A stretch of DNA of 64,000 nucleotides, from positions 868,001 through 932,000 of the forward strand of contig CAVXHQ010000003.1 of the NCBI GenBank assembly GCA_963761735.1, given 5' to 3'. Below are positions 14,625-23,220 of the stretch, in pieces (the first letter of the stretch is position 1; every line of letters starts with the position of its first letter). The notes under the pieces were generated by a model. That model saw nothing but the letters and a program-made list of their open reading frames with translations. It searched no databases and was not told the origin of the DNA. A program made the position numbers and the translations under genes. This DNA comes from CAVXHQ01 sp963761735. Its GTDB lineage: Bacteria; Pseudomonadota; Alphaproteobacteria; Rhodobacterales; Rhodobacteraceae.

Positions 14625-17279
14625 ATGACCGACACCGTGACGCCGATGATGGCGCAATATCTCGAGATCAAGGCGGCGCATCCCGGCGCCCTGCTGTTCT
14701 ATCGCATGGGCGATTTCTACGAGATGTTCTTCGACGATGCGGTCGCAGCGTCCGCCGCCCTCGATATCGCCCTGACGAAACGTGGCAAGCACGACGGCGC
14801 CGACATTCCGATGTGCGGCGTCCCGGTGCACGCGGCCGAGGGCTATTACCTGACGCTGATCCGCAAGGGCTTTCGCGTCGCCGTGTGCGAACAGCTTGAA
14901 AGCCCGGCGGAGGCGAAAAAACGCGGCCACAAGTCCATCGTGAAACGCGGCGTCGTCCGCCTTGTCACGCCCGGCACGCTGACCGAGGAAAGTCTACTGG
15001 ATGCACGACGGCACAATTTCTTGGCGAGTTTTGCGCTGGTGCGGGATGCGGGCGCGCTGGCCTGGGTCGATATCTCGACGGGGGCGTTCTATGCGATGGC
15101 CTGTCCGCGTGTGCGCCTTGGGCCGGAACTGGCCCGCCTTGGCCCCAGCGAGGTTCTCGTGTCCGAAACCCAGGAAGATGACGTTGCCGCCGATGTTTCC
15201 GAAACCGGGGCGGCGCTGACCGCACTGGGGCGGTCCGCATTCGACAGCACGGCGGGCGAGCGGCGGTTGCTGGCGCATTTCAACATCGCCTCGCTCGAGG
15301 CATTCGGGCGCTTCGGCCGGGCCGAGATTTCGGCGATGGCGGGCCTGCTCGAATATTTGACGATCACTCAAAAGGGCAACCTGCCGCTCTTGCGTCCGCC
15401 CGTTCAGGAGGGCGCGTCGGAGGTCGTGCAGATCGACGCCGCGACACGCCGGTCACTCGAATTGACGCATGCGGCGACGGGCGGGCGTGCCGGGTCTCTT
15501 CTCGCCGCGATGGACCGCACGATGACGAGTGCAGGCGCGCGCCTGCTCGAGCGACGGCTGTCCAGCCCGTCGGCGCGCCTGGAGACGGTCCTCGCACGGC
15601 AGGCTGCCGTTAGTTTTGCGGTGGAACAGGCTCGATTGCGCGACGATCTGCGGGAGGCATTGCGCGGCACTCAGGACGTTGACCGGGCGCTGTCCCGGCT
15701 TGCCCTGGACCGGGATGGGCCACGGGACATGACGGCGGTGCGTGACACACTCGCGGTGGCGCGACGGATCGACGAGAGATTGCCGGAGGAACTGCCCGAT
15801 GTGCTGGCGCATGCGGCACGCGATCTGACGGGTCACGCGGCGCTTGAAGAGTTGCTCGATGCCGCTCTCATCGCAGAGCCGCCGCTGCTTGCCCGCGACG
15901 GTGGGTTTATCGCCGCCGGCTATGACGCCGACCTCGACGACGCACGTACGCTGCGCGACGAGGGACGGGGTATCATTGCCGGGATGCAGGCCGATTATGC
16001 GGCGCGGTCGGGGATTTCCGCCCTTCGGATCAAACACAATAATGTCCTTGGGTATTTCATCGAAACCACGGCAACCCATGCAGACAAGATGCTGGCGCCA
16101 CCACTGAACGAGACGTTCATTCACCGGCAGACCACTGCAAATCAGGTGCGCTTTACCACGGTCGCGCTCGGCGACCTCGAAACCCGGATACTGAACGCGG
16201 GCGGTCACGCGCTCGACATCGAGAAACGGCTCTATACCAGCCTGAAAGAGGCGATTGTCGCCGCTGCCCCGCAACTATCGGCGCTGAGTGCTGCGCTGGC
16301 GGAGATCGACCTTGCGTCGGCCCTTGCAGAACTTGCCCGGGCCGAGGACTGGGCCTGTCCAAAGATCGACGAAAGCCGCGCGTTCGAAATCGAGGGAGGC
16401 AGGCATCTGGTCGTCGAACAGGCTCTGCGCCGCGCCGGAGAGCCGTTCATCGCCAATGACTGCAACCTGACCGAGGCACCGATCTGGCTTTTGACCGGGC
16501 CGAACATGGCGGGTAAATCGACATTCCTGCGGCAGAATGCCTTGCTGGCGATCATGGCGCAGATGGGGAGTTTCGTGCCCGCCCGTGCGGCGCATATCGG
16601 TCTGGTCAGTCAGGTGTTCAGCCGCGTCGGCGCATCGGACGACCTTGCCCGCGGTCGCTCGACATTCATGGTCGAAATGGTGGAAACCGCCGCGATCCTC
16701 AATCAGGCAGACGACCGGGCGGTGGTGATCCTCGATGAAATCGGACGCGGCACGGCGACCTATGACGGGTTGTCCATCGCCTGGGCCACGCTCGAGCATC
16801 TTCAGGCCACGAACCGGTGCCGCGCCATATTCGCCACGCATTATCACGAGATGGCAGGCCTTGCCACGCGGCTCGACGGGGTCCTCAACGCGACGGTGAA
16901 CGTCAAGGAATGGGACGGCGACGTCATCTTTTTGCATGAAGTACGACGGGGCACGGCGGACCGGTCCTACGGCGTGCAGGTGGCACGGCTCGCCGGGCTT
17001 CCAGCGCCCGTCGTCGAGCGGGCACGGGTTGTTCTGGAGGCCTTGGAAAAAGGCGAAAGGGAAGGCGGCGCGAAACGAACCGCTCTGATCGACGACCTGC
17101 CCCTGTTCGCCGCAGCGCCACCTGCGCCTGCTCCGAAAATCGAAGCCTCCGAGGTGGAGGCACGATTGAACGCGGTCGTGGCGGATGAATTGTCGGCGCG
17201 CGACGCCTTGGCGATGATCTATGACCTCAAGGCCATGATCGATGCCCGCAAAATCCCGAAGAACTCGCGAAAGGTTTAA
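14625..17279 (+). CDS. mutS: DNA mismatch repair protein MutS
   Basis: Recognises base mismatches and small loops and starts repair with MutL. The 884-aa product has the mismatch-wedge motif GDFYEMFFDDA near residue 27 (Phe and Glu contacts), Walker A GPNMAGKST near 630, Walker B VVILDEIGRGT near 702 and FATHYHE near 749. The C-terminus ends with the usual helix-turn-helix/dimerisation segment (DALAMIYDLKAMI). ATG 14625 follows AGAGG by four bases; an upstream in-frame ATG at 14556 looks noncoding. It ends in TTAA, where its TAA overlaps the stop of the convergent gene. Confidence 0.97.
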   Translation: MTDTVTPMMAQYLEIKAAHPGALLFYRMGDFYEMFFDDAVAASAALDIALTKRGKHDGADIPMCGVPVHAAEGYYLTLIRKGFRVAVCEQLESPAEAKKRGHKSIVKRGVVRLVTPGTLTEESLLDARRHNFLASFALVRDAGALAWVDISTGAFYAMACPRVRLGPELARLGPSEVLVSETQEDDVAADVSETGAALTALGRSAFDSTAGERRLLAHFNIASLEAFGRFGRAEISAMAGLLEYLTITQKGNLPLLRPPVQEGASEVVQIDAATRRSLELTHAATGGRAGSLLAAMDRTMTSAGARLLERRLSSPSARLETVLARQAAVSFAVEQARLRDDLREALRGTQDVDRALSRLALDRDGPRDMTAVRDTLAVARRIDERLPEELPDVLAHAARDLTGHAALEELLDAALIAEPPLLARDGGFIAAGYDADLDDARTLRDEGRGIIAGMQADYAARSGISALRIKHNNVLGYFIETTATHADKMLAPPLNETFIHRQTTANQVRFTTVALGDLETRILNAGGHALDIEKRLYTSLKEAIVAAAPQLSALSAALAEIDLASALAELARAEDWACPKIDESRAFEIEGGRHLVVEQALRRAGEPFIANDCNLTEAPIWLLTGPNMAGKSTFLRQNALLAIMAQMGSFVPARAAHIGLVSQVFSRVGASDDLARGRSTFMVEMVETAAILNQADDRAVVILDEIGRGTATYDGLSIAWATLEHLQATNRCRAIFATHYHEMAGLATRLDGVLNATVNVKEWDGDVIFLHEVRRGTADRSYGVQVARLAGLPAPVVERARVVLEALEKGEREGGAKRTALIDDLPLFAAAPPAPAPKIEASEVEARLNAVVADELSARDALAMIYDLKAMIDARKIPKNSRKV

Positions 17280-17842
17280 GTCCTGACGCGAACATGCGGC
17301 GGCATGGCATCTGTCGCATGGACCGGGGTTGTGGCGCTGTGGCGCGACGGCGGCTGAGACGCCGCAGCACCGTCCGTCGTCCTTTGCCGGACCTGCGATG
17401 GGCCTGTGGCACGGCGCCCAGCCAGAAAGGCGGCGACAGCGAGCCCCGCCGCGCCGATAAGCCCGGGATTCCCGGCAACAATGCTCCGCCGGGGTGGCGG
17501 CATGGACGGCGGAGGCATCGCAGACAGCATATCGTCCGGATCGGGTTGTCCAGAGACCGGTTCAGCCTGCTTTCGCCCGAAACGATCCCGAACGAGGGGG
17601 CCACCCAAGAACCATGCAATTCCGGCGGATGTCAGCGCGACGGCGAGCGGATTGTCTTTCGCCACGATCGCGACGGTACGGGTGATCTCTGCGCCATTGC
17701 GGGCGAAAACCGCCTTTGCGCCGTCGATGACGCCTTCAAAAGAGACATGCCGGCCCAGTGCATCAAGGCTGGCCGCAAGACCGGCGCGGTCTGCGGCGAG
17801 GTCCCGTTCGATTTCTGCGATGGTTCGGACCGGTCTAGGCAT
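17276..17842 (-). CDS. DUF3618-like membrane-associated protein
   Basis: A 188-aa protein. The N-terminal IAEIERDLAADRAGLAASLDALGRHVS is the DUF3618-type amphipathic segment. A hydrophobic helix follows (PLAVALTSAGIAWFLGGPLV), then a proline-rich linker with PPPSMPPPRR, then a second hydrophobic segment (LIGAAGLAVAAFLAGRR), and a disordered tail. It overlaps the holin-family gene by eight bases, and the DUF883-like gene lies just upstream. The order parallels the E. coli yqjD-yqjE-yqjK envelope/ribosome-hibernation cluster, suggesting a shared inner-membrane role (inference). Its stop overlaps that of mutS. Confidence 0.7.
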   Translation of the reverse strand: MPRPVRTIAEIERDLAADRAGLAASLDALGRHVSFEGVIDGAKAVFARNGAEITRTVAIVAKDNPLAVALTSAGIAWFLGGPLVRDRFGRKQAEPVSGQPDPDDMLSAMPPPSMPPPRRSIVAGNPGLIGAAGLAVAAFLAGRRATGPSQVRQRTTDGAAASQPPSRHSATTPVHATDAMPPHVRVRT

Positions 17843-18263
17843 TGTAACCCTTTCTGAGGGCTGCCGCGTCCCGTTTGATGTTTTCCGCAGCGCGCGTCGG
17901 CGCCAGTTTCGTCAACCGGAGCTGACGGATACCCCACAACAGGAAGGCAATCGCAAGAGTGGCAATGCCAACGCCAACCAGCGTGGCAGACCAGATCGGT
18001 GAAAGACCCGCTGCAACGAGAATTGCAACAAGAACGCCGACGAGCAGGTTCAGCGACAGCATGACCAGAATGATCGACACCACGATCAGGACGATTCCAA
18101 TGACCGCGCGGCGCAGGTTTTCACCGATTTCCGCCCGGGCGAGATCCATCTCGCCCCGGATCAGGTTCGTGGCATGTGTCAGGGCCTGCTGTATGACCGT
18201 TCCGATGCCCGCGCCCGCCGAACGATGCGGATCGGGATTAGGTCCGTCGTTGGGATTGCTCAT
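17835..18263 (-). CDS. Phage holin superfamily / YqjE-like membrane protein
   Basis: A 142-aa protein with a soluble N-terminus (to about residue 48) including LIRGEMDLARAEIGENLRRA, then two strong transmembrane helices (VIGIVLIVVSIILVMLSLNLLVGVLV and LVGVGIATLAIAFLLWGI). This is the usual architecture of YqjE/DUF1469 'putative holin' proteins, which are inner-membrane proteins rather than lysis proteins. It is the middle gene of a three-gene minus-strand cluster, and its 3' end overlaps the DUF3618 gene. Confidence 0.75.
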   Translation of the reverse strand: MSNPNDGPNPDPHRSAGAGIGTVIQQALTHATNLIRGEMDLARAEIGENLRRAVIGIVLIVVSIILVMLSLNLLVGVLVAILVAAGLSPIWSATLVGVGIATLAIAFLLWGIRQLRLTKLAPTRAAENIKRDAAALRKGYNA

Positions 18264-18275
18264 ACCGTGCTCCGG

Positions 18276-18758
18276 TCAGGACCGGCGACCATAACGATCA
18301 TCGTGACGCGGCGCTGTCAGGCGCGCGATGGTAAAGCCCGCAAGGGCCGCGAGGCCCATCGTCACGAACGGACGCTCGCGCGCATAGTCGCCGACGTCAC
18401 CCACGATCCGTCCCGCTTCGCTGTTGCGCAGCGTTTCGGTCACCTCGCTGGCGCGATGCGCGATGCGATCCACTGCCTCCCGTGAGGTTTCGCGCGTCGC
18501 TTCGGCAGCGTGACGGACCCGGTCCGAAACATCCTCGGCCGCACTCCCGGCAATACGATGTGCCTCGGCAAGACGCGCTTCCGCCTCGTCGCGGGCAGCC
18601 TCGTATGCGTCCGATGCAAAACGCACGGCATCCTGCGCAATCTCGCTGGCTTTTTCCTGGGCGGCGCTGACAGAGTCCTTCGCATCCTTTTTGACACCGT
18701 CAGCCAGCGCGTCGGCACCTTTGGCGGTTCCGGTATTCTTGACGTTGGCATTGGCCAT
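18276..18758 (-). CDS. YqjD/ElaB-like (DUF883) C-tail membrane protein
   Basis: A 160-aa protein with a long alanine- and charge-rich amphipathic helix (VSAAQEKASEIAQDAVRFAS and on, about residues 25-120). It ends with ARERPFVTMGLAALAGFTIARL, a C-terminal hydrophobic anchor with the R-P-F pattern of YqjD/ElaB proteins. Those inner-membrane proteins associate with ribosomes in stationary phase in E. coli; function here is inferred. Start MANANVKN at 18758 has AAGGA nine bases upstream. First gene of the cluster. Confidence 0.75.
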   Translation of the reverse strand: MANANVKNTGTAKGADALADGVKKDAKDSVSAAQEKASEIAQDAVRFASDAYEAARDEAEARLAEAHRIAGSAAEDVSDRVRHAAEATRETSREAVDRIAHRASEVTETLRNSEAGRIVGDVGDYARERPFVTMGLAALAGFTIARLTAPRHDDRYGRRS

Positions 18759-18911
18759 GAGATTGGATCCTTCGATGTGCGCGGGAGGCATTGGGTGCAT
18801 CCCGGTGCAATTATTGGAAGTGAGCGCCGCCTGTCAGGAGACGCGCGTTATCGTGACAACGCGCAGATACGGCAATGGTTCCACATGCCACCGCGGGGTC
18901 GGAGCCGTCGA

Positions 18912-19490
18912 TCACGCGGCAGGCGTGGACGATACCCCAACCTGGGCAGGACGCAGCAGCCGGTCGTGCAGCATGAAACCTTCTGTCATCACCTGAATGA
19001 TGTCTCCGGCGCGGGTGCCCGGCACGGGTGCCTCGAACATGGCCTGATGCATCTGCGGATCGAACCGGTCGCCGGGCTGCGGCACGATCGGATCGATGCC
19101 GTGCTTTTTGAAAACCGAGATAAGCTCCCGCATCGTCAACTCGATCCCCTCGATCAGCGATGCCTGTGCGGCTCGCTGATCCTCGGCGATGGCATCCAGA
19201 GCGCGGCGCAGGTTGTCGTAGACCGCCAGCAGATCCCGCGCGAGCTTGGAGCCGCTGTAGTTCTCGGCCTCGCGCCGGTCGCGGTCCGCACGCTTGCGGG
19301 TGTTTTCGGCATCGGCGAGCGCGCGCATGAAGCGGTCGCGGAAATCGTCTCGCTCGGCGGTCAGCACGGCGATTGCATCGGGCGTCTCGACGTCCTGTTC
19401 CGCTGCGTCCTCCGAAAACTCGAAACCCGGATCGTCGGCCTGCGCTGCAAGTTCGTCGAGGGAGGGGATATCGGGGTCCTGCTTTGCCAT
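18912..19490 (-). CDS. grpE: Nucleotide exchange factor GrpE
   Basis: Promotes ADP release from DnaK in the heat-shock chaperone cycle. The 192-aa product has an acidic N-terminus, a long coiled-coil helix (about residues 40-95, with LRDRF-type FRDRFMRALADAENTRKRAD) and the C-terminal beta domain (GDRFDPQMHQAMFEAPVPG and VMTEGFMLHDRLLRPAQV). ATG at 19490 follows AAGGAAGAC. It lies directly downstream of hrcA on the same strand, a standard arrangement in alphaproteobacteria. Confidence 0.95.
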   Translation of the reverse strand: MAKQDPDIPSLDELAAQADDPGFEFSEDAAEQDVETPDAIAVLTAERDDFRDRFMRALADAENTRKRADRDRREAENYSGSKLARDLLAVYDNLRRALDAIAEDQRAAQASLIEGIELTMRELISVFKKHGIDPIVPQPGDRFDPQMHQAMFEAPVPGTRAGDIIQVMTEGFMLHDRLLRPAQVGVSSTPAA

Positions 19491-19552
19491 GTCTTCCTTG
19501 CTTTCGTTCTGTCGCACCGAAGGGGCGCTGTAATTGTGTCGGCCCCGAAGGG

Positions 19553-20614
19553 TCAGTTTCGATCGGCGATGAGGCGGCCCACGAGCTGCGCTGTGTAATC
19601 CACGATGGGCACGATGCGGCCATAATTCAGCCGTGTGGGCCCGATGACGCCGACGGCGCCGATGATCTTGCGGTCGGCGTTCATATAGGGAGAAACGACC
19701 AGAGAGGAACCCGAAAGTGAGAAGAGTTTCGTTTCCGAGCCGATAAAAATGCGCACACCTTCTCCGCCCTCTGCGAGTTCGAGGAAGGCGGAAATGTCGC
19801 GTTTGCGTTCCAGATCGTCGAACAGAAGGCGGATCCGGTCGATATCGCCCGCCTCTTCGATCAGGTTGCCACGCCCGCGCACGATCAGACGCTCGGTCTG
19901 TTCGCCCTCGTTCACCCAGGTCACGAGGCCCTGTTCGACAAGGTCGGCGGCGAGAGTGTCGATTTCCTGCCGCCGCGTCTTGATTTCTCGGGCGATGGCG
20001 ATGGACAGTTCCGGCAGGGTGCGCCCCTCGGCGAGCGCGTTGAGAAAATTCGCAGCCTCGCGCATGGACGAGGGCGTTTGACCGGGCGGCGGGGTAAACA
20101 GGCGGTTTTCCACGTGGCCATCGGCGAACACCAGCACCACCAGAGCGCGGTCCGGGCCGAGGGACACGAATTCGACGTGTCGGATCGGCGCATCGTGTTT
20201 CGGCGTGAGCACAAGGCTTGCGCCGTGGGTGATGCCCGACAGCGTATTGCCGATCCGGTCCAGAAGGGCCGGGACATCGGCGGTGTTCGCGCCCCCCAAC
20301 TCGTCCAGCCGCGCGCGGTCATCGCCCGCAAGATCGCCGACCTCCATGAACCCGTCGACGAACATCCGCAGACCGGCCTGCGTCGGGATACGCCCGGCGC
20401 TGGTATGCGGCGAACCCAGCAGACCCATGAATTCCAGGTCCTGCATCACGTTTCGGATCGTCGCGGCGCTGATCTGCTCTGTCAGGGTGCGCGTCAGGGT
20501 CCGCGATCCGACGGGTTGACCGCTTTCGATATATCCCTCGACAACTCGACGGAAAACCTCCCGCGCGCGGTCCGACATGTCCTCGTGGCGAGGCGGAGTG
20601 GGGTGATTGATCAT
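19553..20614 (-). CDS. hrcA: Heat-inducible transcription repressor HrcA
   Basis: Represses chaperone operons such as groESL by binding CIRCE elements in known systems. The 353-aa product has an N-terminal winged helix (AREVFRRVVEGYIESGQPVGSRTL, then SAATIRNVMQDLE near residue 45), the GLLGSPHTSAGRIPT segment, and the C-terminal GAF-like domain (IFIGSE and ending YTAQLVGRLIADRN). The ATG at 20614 is chosen; ATG 12 codons later is possible. No CIRCE repeat (TTAGCACTC-N9-GAGTGCTAA) was seen in this window, so its targets lie elsewhere. Confidence 0.95.
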   Translation of the reverse strand: MINHPTPPRHEDMSDRAREVFRRVVEGYIESGQPVGSRTLTRTLTEQISAATIRNVMQDLEFMGLLGSPHTSAGRIPTQAGLRMFVDGFMEVGDLAGDDRARLDELGGANTADVPALLDRIGNTLSGITHGASLVLTPKHDAPIRHVEFVSLGPDRALVVLVFADGHVENRLFTPPPGQTPSSMREAANFLNALAEGRTLPELSIAIAREIKTRRQEIDTLAADLVEQGLVTWVNEGEQTERLIVRGRGNLIEEAGDIDRIRLLFDDLERKRDISAFLELAEGGEGVRIFIGSETKLFSLSGSSLVVSPYMNADRKIIGAVGVIGPTRLNYGRIVPIVDYTAQLVGRLIADRN

Positions 20615-20674
20615 CGCGGATGTATCCAGGGGCGGACCAAGTAGAGCGAGAGAGGGGGGAAGGTCAATCCGCTG

Positions 20675-20690
20675 AACCCCGCGCGGGGTT
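20675..20690. promoter_or_regulatory. 16-bp perfect palindrome between hrcA and rph
   Basis: AACCCCGCGCGGGGTT reads identically on both strands and sits midway between two divergent genes. On the hrcA side, TTGACC at 20671-20666 with CTACTT 17 bases on could be a promoter, so the palindrome would lie next to its -35 box. It could be an operator. A terminator is unlikely because both genes point away. Confidence 0.4.
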
Positions 20691-20746
20691 GGAAATCGCG
20701 GCGGTGGCGCGTAATCGGGGCGCAACCGTTGTGAAAGGATATGCCC

Positions 20747-21463
20747 ATGCGCCCCTCTGGCCGCAAGACCGACGAAATGCGCCCCGTGAGTTTCAAAACG
20801 GGGATAACGCGTCATGCCGAAGGGTCGTGCCTGATACGGATGGGCGATACGCATGTGCTGTGTACCGCCTCGATCGACGAAAAGGTGCCGCATTTCATGA
20901 AGAATTCCGGCCTTGGCTGGGTGACGGCGGAATACGGCATGCTGCCGCGTGCCACGCACACGCGGATGCGGCGCGAGGCAAAGACATCGCAATCCGGAAG
21001 AACACAAGAGATTCAACGTCTTATTGGGCGTTCACTGCGGGCGGGCGTCGACCGGGTGGCACTGGGTGAGCGGCAGATCACTGTCGACTGCGATGTCCTT
21101 CAGGCAGACGGCGGGACGCGCTGCGCGTCGATCACCGGAGGATGGGTGGCACTGCGGATCGCGGTCGAAAAGCTGCTGAAGGCGCGGCTGGTCACCTCGA
21201 ACCCACTGATCGACCCGGTGTCGGCGATCAGTTGCGGGATCTATGCGGGGCAGGAGGTTCTCGATCTCGATTACCCCGAGGACAGTGAGGCAGGCGTCGA
21301 CGGCAATTTCGTGATGACGGGTGGCAAGCTGATAGAGGTGCAGATGTCGGCAGAGGGCGCCACGTTCACGCGGGCGCAGATGTCCGGTCTGCTCGATCTG
21401 GCGGAGGCGGGGAGTGCGGCCCTTGCCGTGGCACAGCTGGCGGCCGTCGATGCGGCGGTTTGA
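20747..21463 (+). CDS. rph: Ribonuclease PH
   Basis: Phosphorolytic 3'-to-5' exonuclease trimming tRNA precursors. At 238 aa it equals the E. coli length. MRPSGRKTDEMRPVSF is the family N-terminus; GWVTAEYGMLPRATHTR, RTQEIQRLIGRSLRA and the phosphate-binding and Asp-containing IEVQMSAEGATF segment are present. AAAGGA lies seven bases before ATG 20747, so the ATG six bases earlier is rejected. It overlaps rdgB by 14 bases, as the first gene of rph-rdgB-hemW. Confidence 0.95.
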   Translation: MRPSGRKTDEMRPVSFKTGITRHAEGSCLIRMGDTHVLCTASIDEKVPHFMKNSGLGWVTAEYGMLPRATHTRMRREAKTSQSGRTQEIQRLIGRSLRAGVDRVALGERQITVDCDVLQADGGTRCASITGGWVALRIAVEKLLKARLVTSNPLIDPVSAISCGIYAGQEVLDLDYPEDSEAGVDGNFVMTGGKLIEVQMSAEGATFTRAQMSGLLDLAEAGSAALAVAQLAAVDAAV

Positions 21464-22052
21464 CGGCACCGACCTGGTTGTCGCAACGCATAACCGCGGC
21501 AAACTGGACGAAATATCGGCGTTGCTGAGGCCGTTTGGCGTGCGGCTTACGTCGAACGACGACCACGGTCTGCCCGAGCCGGAAGAGACCGAGGATACCT
21601 TTGTCGGAAATGCGCGGATCAAGGCGCATGCCGCGGCGAGAGCGACGGGTCTGCCGGCGCTCGCCGACGATTCGGGGATCGAGATTGACGCCCTCGGTGG
21701 CAAACCCGGCGTTCACACAGCGGATTGGGCGGAAACACCAGCGGGCCGGGATTTCGTGCTGGCGATGACACGGGCGCATGAGGCGCTGGCAGGCAAGGCA
21801 GAGCCGCATCTGGCGCGTTTTTGTTGCACGCTGGTTCTCGCCTGGCCCGACGGCCACGATGAGGTTTTTACCGGACAAATGGCCGGGCGCCTCGTCTGGC
21901 CGATGCGGGGGGAACAGGGACACGGGTACGATCCGATCTTTCAGCCCGACGGTTACGACGAAACTTTCGGTGAGATGGACCGCTGGGAAAAGAACCGCAT
22001 TTCACACAGGGCGAGGGCGTTCGAGAGCCTGGTAAGAGACTGTTTTGCCTGA
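21450..22052 (+). CDS. rdgB: Non-canonical purine NTP pyrophosphatase (RdgB/HAM1)
   Basis: Hydrolyses ITP, dITP and XTP to monophosphates, preventing their incorporation into nucleic acids. The 200-aa product has the N-terminal VVATHNRGKLDE motif near residue 9, LADDSGIEIDALGGKPGVHTA near 69, and GYDPIFQPDGYDETFGEM near 155, all family signatures. Start ATG 21450 lies inside the end of rph. The following hemW overlaps its stop by eight bases, so the three genes look operonic. Confidence 0.95.
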   Translation: MRRFDGTDLVVATHNRGKLDEISALLRPFGVRLTSNDDHGLPEPEETEDTFVGNARIKAHAAARATGLPALADDSGIEIDALGGKPGVHTADWAETPAGRDFVLAMTRAHEALAGKAEPHLARFCCTLVLAWPDGHDEVFTGQMAGRLVWPMRGEQGHGYDPIFQPDGYDETFGEMDRWEKNRISHRARAFESLVRDCFA

Positions 22053-23220
22053 GACAGCCGCCTTTGACCTGGCGTCTGACTGGCGCCACGGGGGGTTTGG
22101 CATCTACGTTCATTGGCCGTTCTGCCAGTCGAAGTGCCCCTATTGCGATTTCAACTCTCATGTTACGGCATCCGTCGATCAGCGGCGGTGGGCGGATGCG
22201 TTTGAACGTGAGATTATCCGGATCGGCGCCGAAACCGAGGGCCGCGTCGTCGGCTCGGTGTTTTTTGGCGGCGGCACGCCGAGCCTGATGGAGCCGTTCG
22301 TTGTTGAGCGGGTGCTGCAAACTGTTCGTGCAACGTGGCCGACCGCGAACGATGTTGAAATAACCCTCGAGGCCAATCCCGGAAGCATTGAGGCGGGCAG
22401 GTTCGCGGCCTATCGCGACGCGGGCGTCAACCGTGTGTCGATGGGGATGCAGGCCATGAACGACGCCGACCTGAAGGCATTGGGGCGCCTGCATACCGCC
22501 GAGGAGGCGCTGCGCGCGTTCGACATCGCCCGGAGCGTTTTCGACAGGGTCAGTTTCGATCTGATCTATGCCAGGCAGGGGCAGGGTATCGCCGAATGGC
22601 GTGCGGAACTCGACCGGGCGCTGTCGCTCGATCTCGACCATTTGTCGTTGTATCAACTGACGATTGAGGAAGGCACAGCTTTCGGGGCGCGTCATGCCGC
22701 CGGGCTGCTGCGGGGCCTGCCGGACGAAGATCTGGCTGCCGACCTTTGGGATGTCACACAAGAGCGTACCGCGAAGGCGGGACTGGATGCCTATGAGGTT
22801 TCGAACCATGCCCGCCAAGGTGCAGCGTCCTATCACAACATGCTGTATTGGCGTGGAGGGGACTACGCGGGAATTGGTCCGGGTGCGCACGGTCGTTTGA
22901 CGCTGAACGGCGTTCGGTACGCGACGGAGGCGGTCGTAGCGCCGGGAGGATGGCTTGCTGCGGAGCAAGCGGGAAAGACTGAGAGGCGTGATGCTCTTGA
23001 TATCCATGAAAGATTTCAGGAGCTTTTGCTAATGGGGTTGCGTCTGTCGGAAGGTGTTGAATATCAACGCATCCGACAGATGGCCGGGGATGCGCTGGAT
23101 CACAAGATTGGCAAGCTTGTTGAAAGACGCCTGATCGGGTTATCAGACAAACGGGTTAGCGTCACGGCGATGGGACGGCCTGTTCTCAATGCCGTGCTGC
23201 GCGAACTACTGGATGATTAG
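22045..23220 (+). CDS. hemW: Radical SAM heme chaperone HemW (HemN-like)
   Basis: A 391-aa radical SAM protein. The cluster motif is CQSKCPYCDFNS near residue 29 (Cx3Cx2C), with VFFGGGTPSLM and LEANPGS following. It lacks the extra features of true oxygen-independent coproporphyrinogen III oxidase, so it fits the HemW heme-trafficking group. The start is probably TTG at 22045, overlapping the rdgB stop, as the motif spacing fits. Its TAG overlaps the parB stop on the other strand (TTAG). Confidence 0.85.
   Translation: MPETAAFDLASDWRHGGFGIYVHWPFCQSKCPYCDFNSHVTASVDQRRWADAFEREIIRIGAETEGRVVGSVFFGGGTPSLMEPFVVERVLQTVRATWPTANDVEITLEANPGSIEAGRFAAYRDAGVNRVSMGMQAMNDADLKALGRLHTAEEALRAFDIARSVFDRVSFDLIYARQGQGIAEWRAELDRALSLDLDHLSLYQLTIEEGTAFGARHAAGLLRGLPDEDLAADLWDVTQERTAKAGLDAYEVSNHARQGAASYHNMLYWRGGDYAGIGPGAHGRLTLNGVRYATEAVVAPGGWLAAEQAGKTERRDALDIHERFQELLLMGLRLSEGVEYQRIRQMAGDALDHKIGKLVERRLIGLSDKRVSVTAMGRPVLNAVLRELLDD

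Noticed and set aside
17835..18263. Holin-family gene taken as a prophage marker
   Set aside because: The two-helix YqjE-like protein sits in an ordinary membrane-stress-like cluster with no phage genes nearby.
20615..20746. CIRCE element in front of hrcA
   Set aside because: No TTAGCACTC-N9-GAGTGCTAA repeat is present; only a different GC-rich palindrome is.
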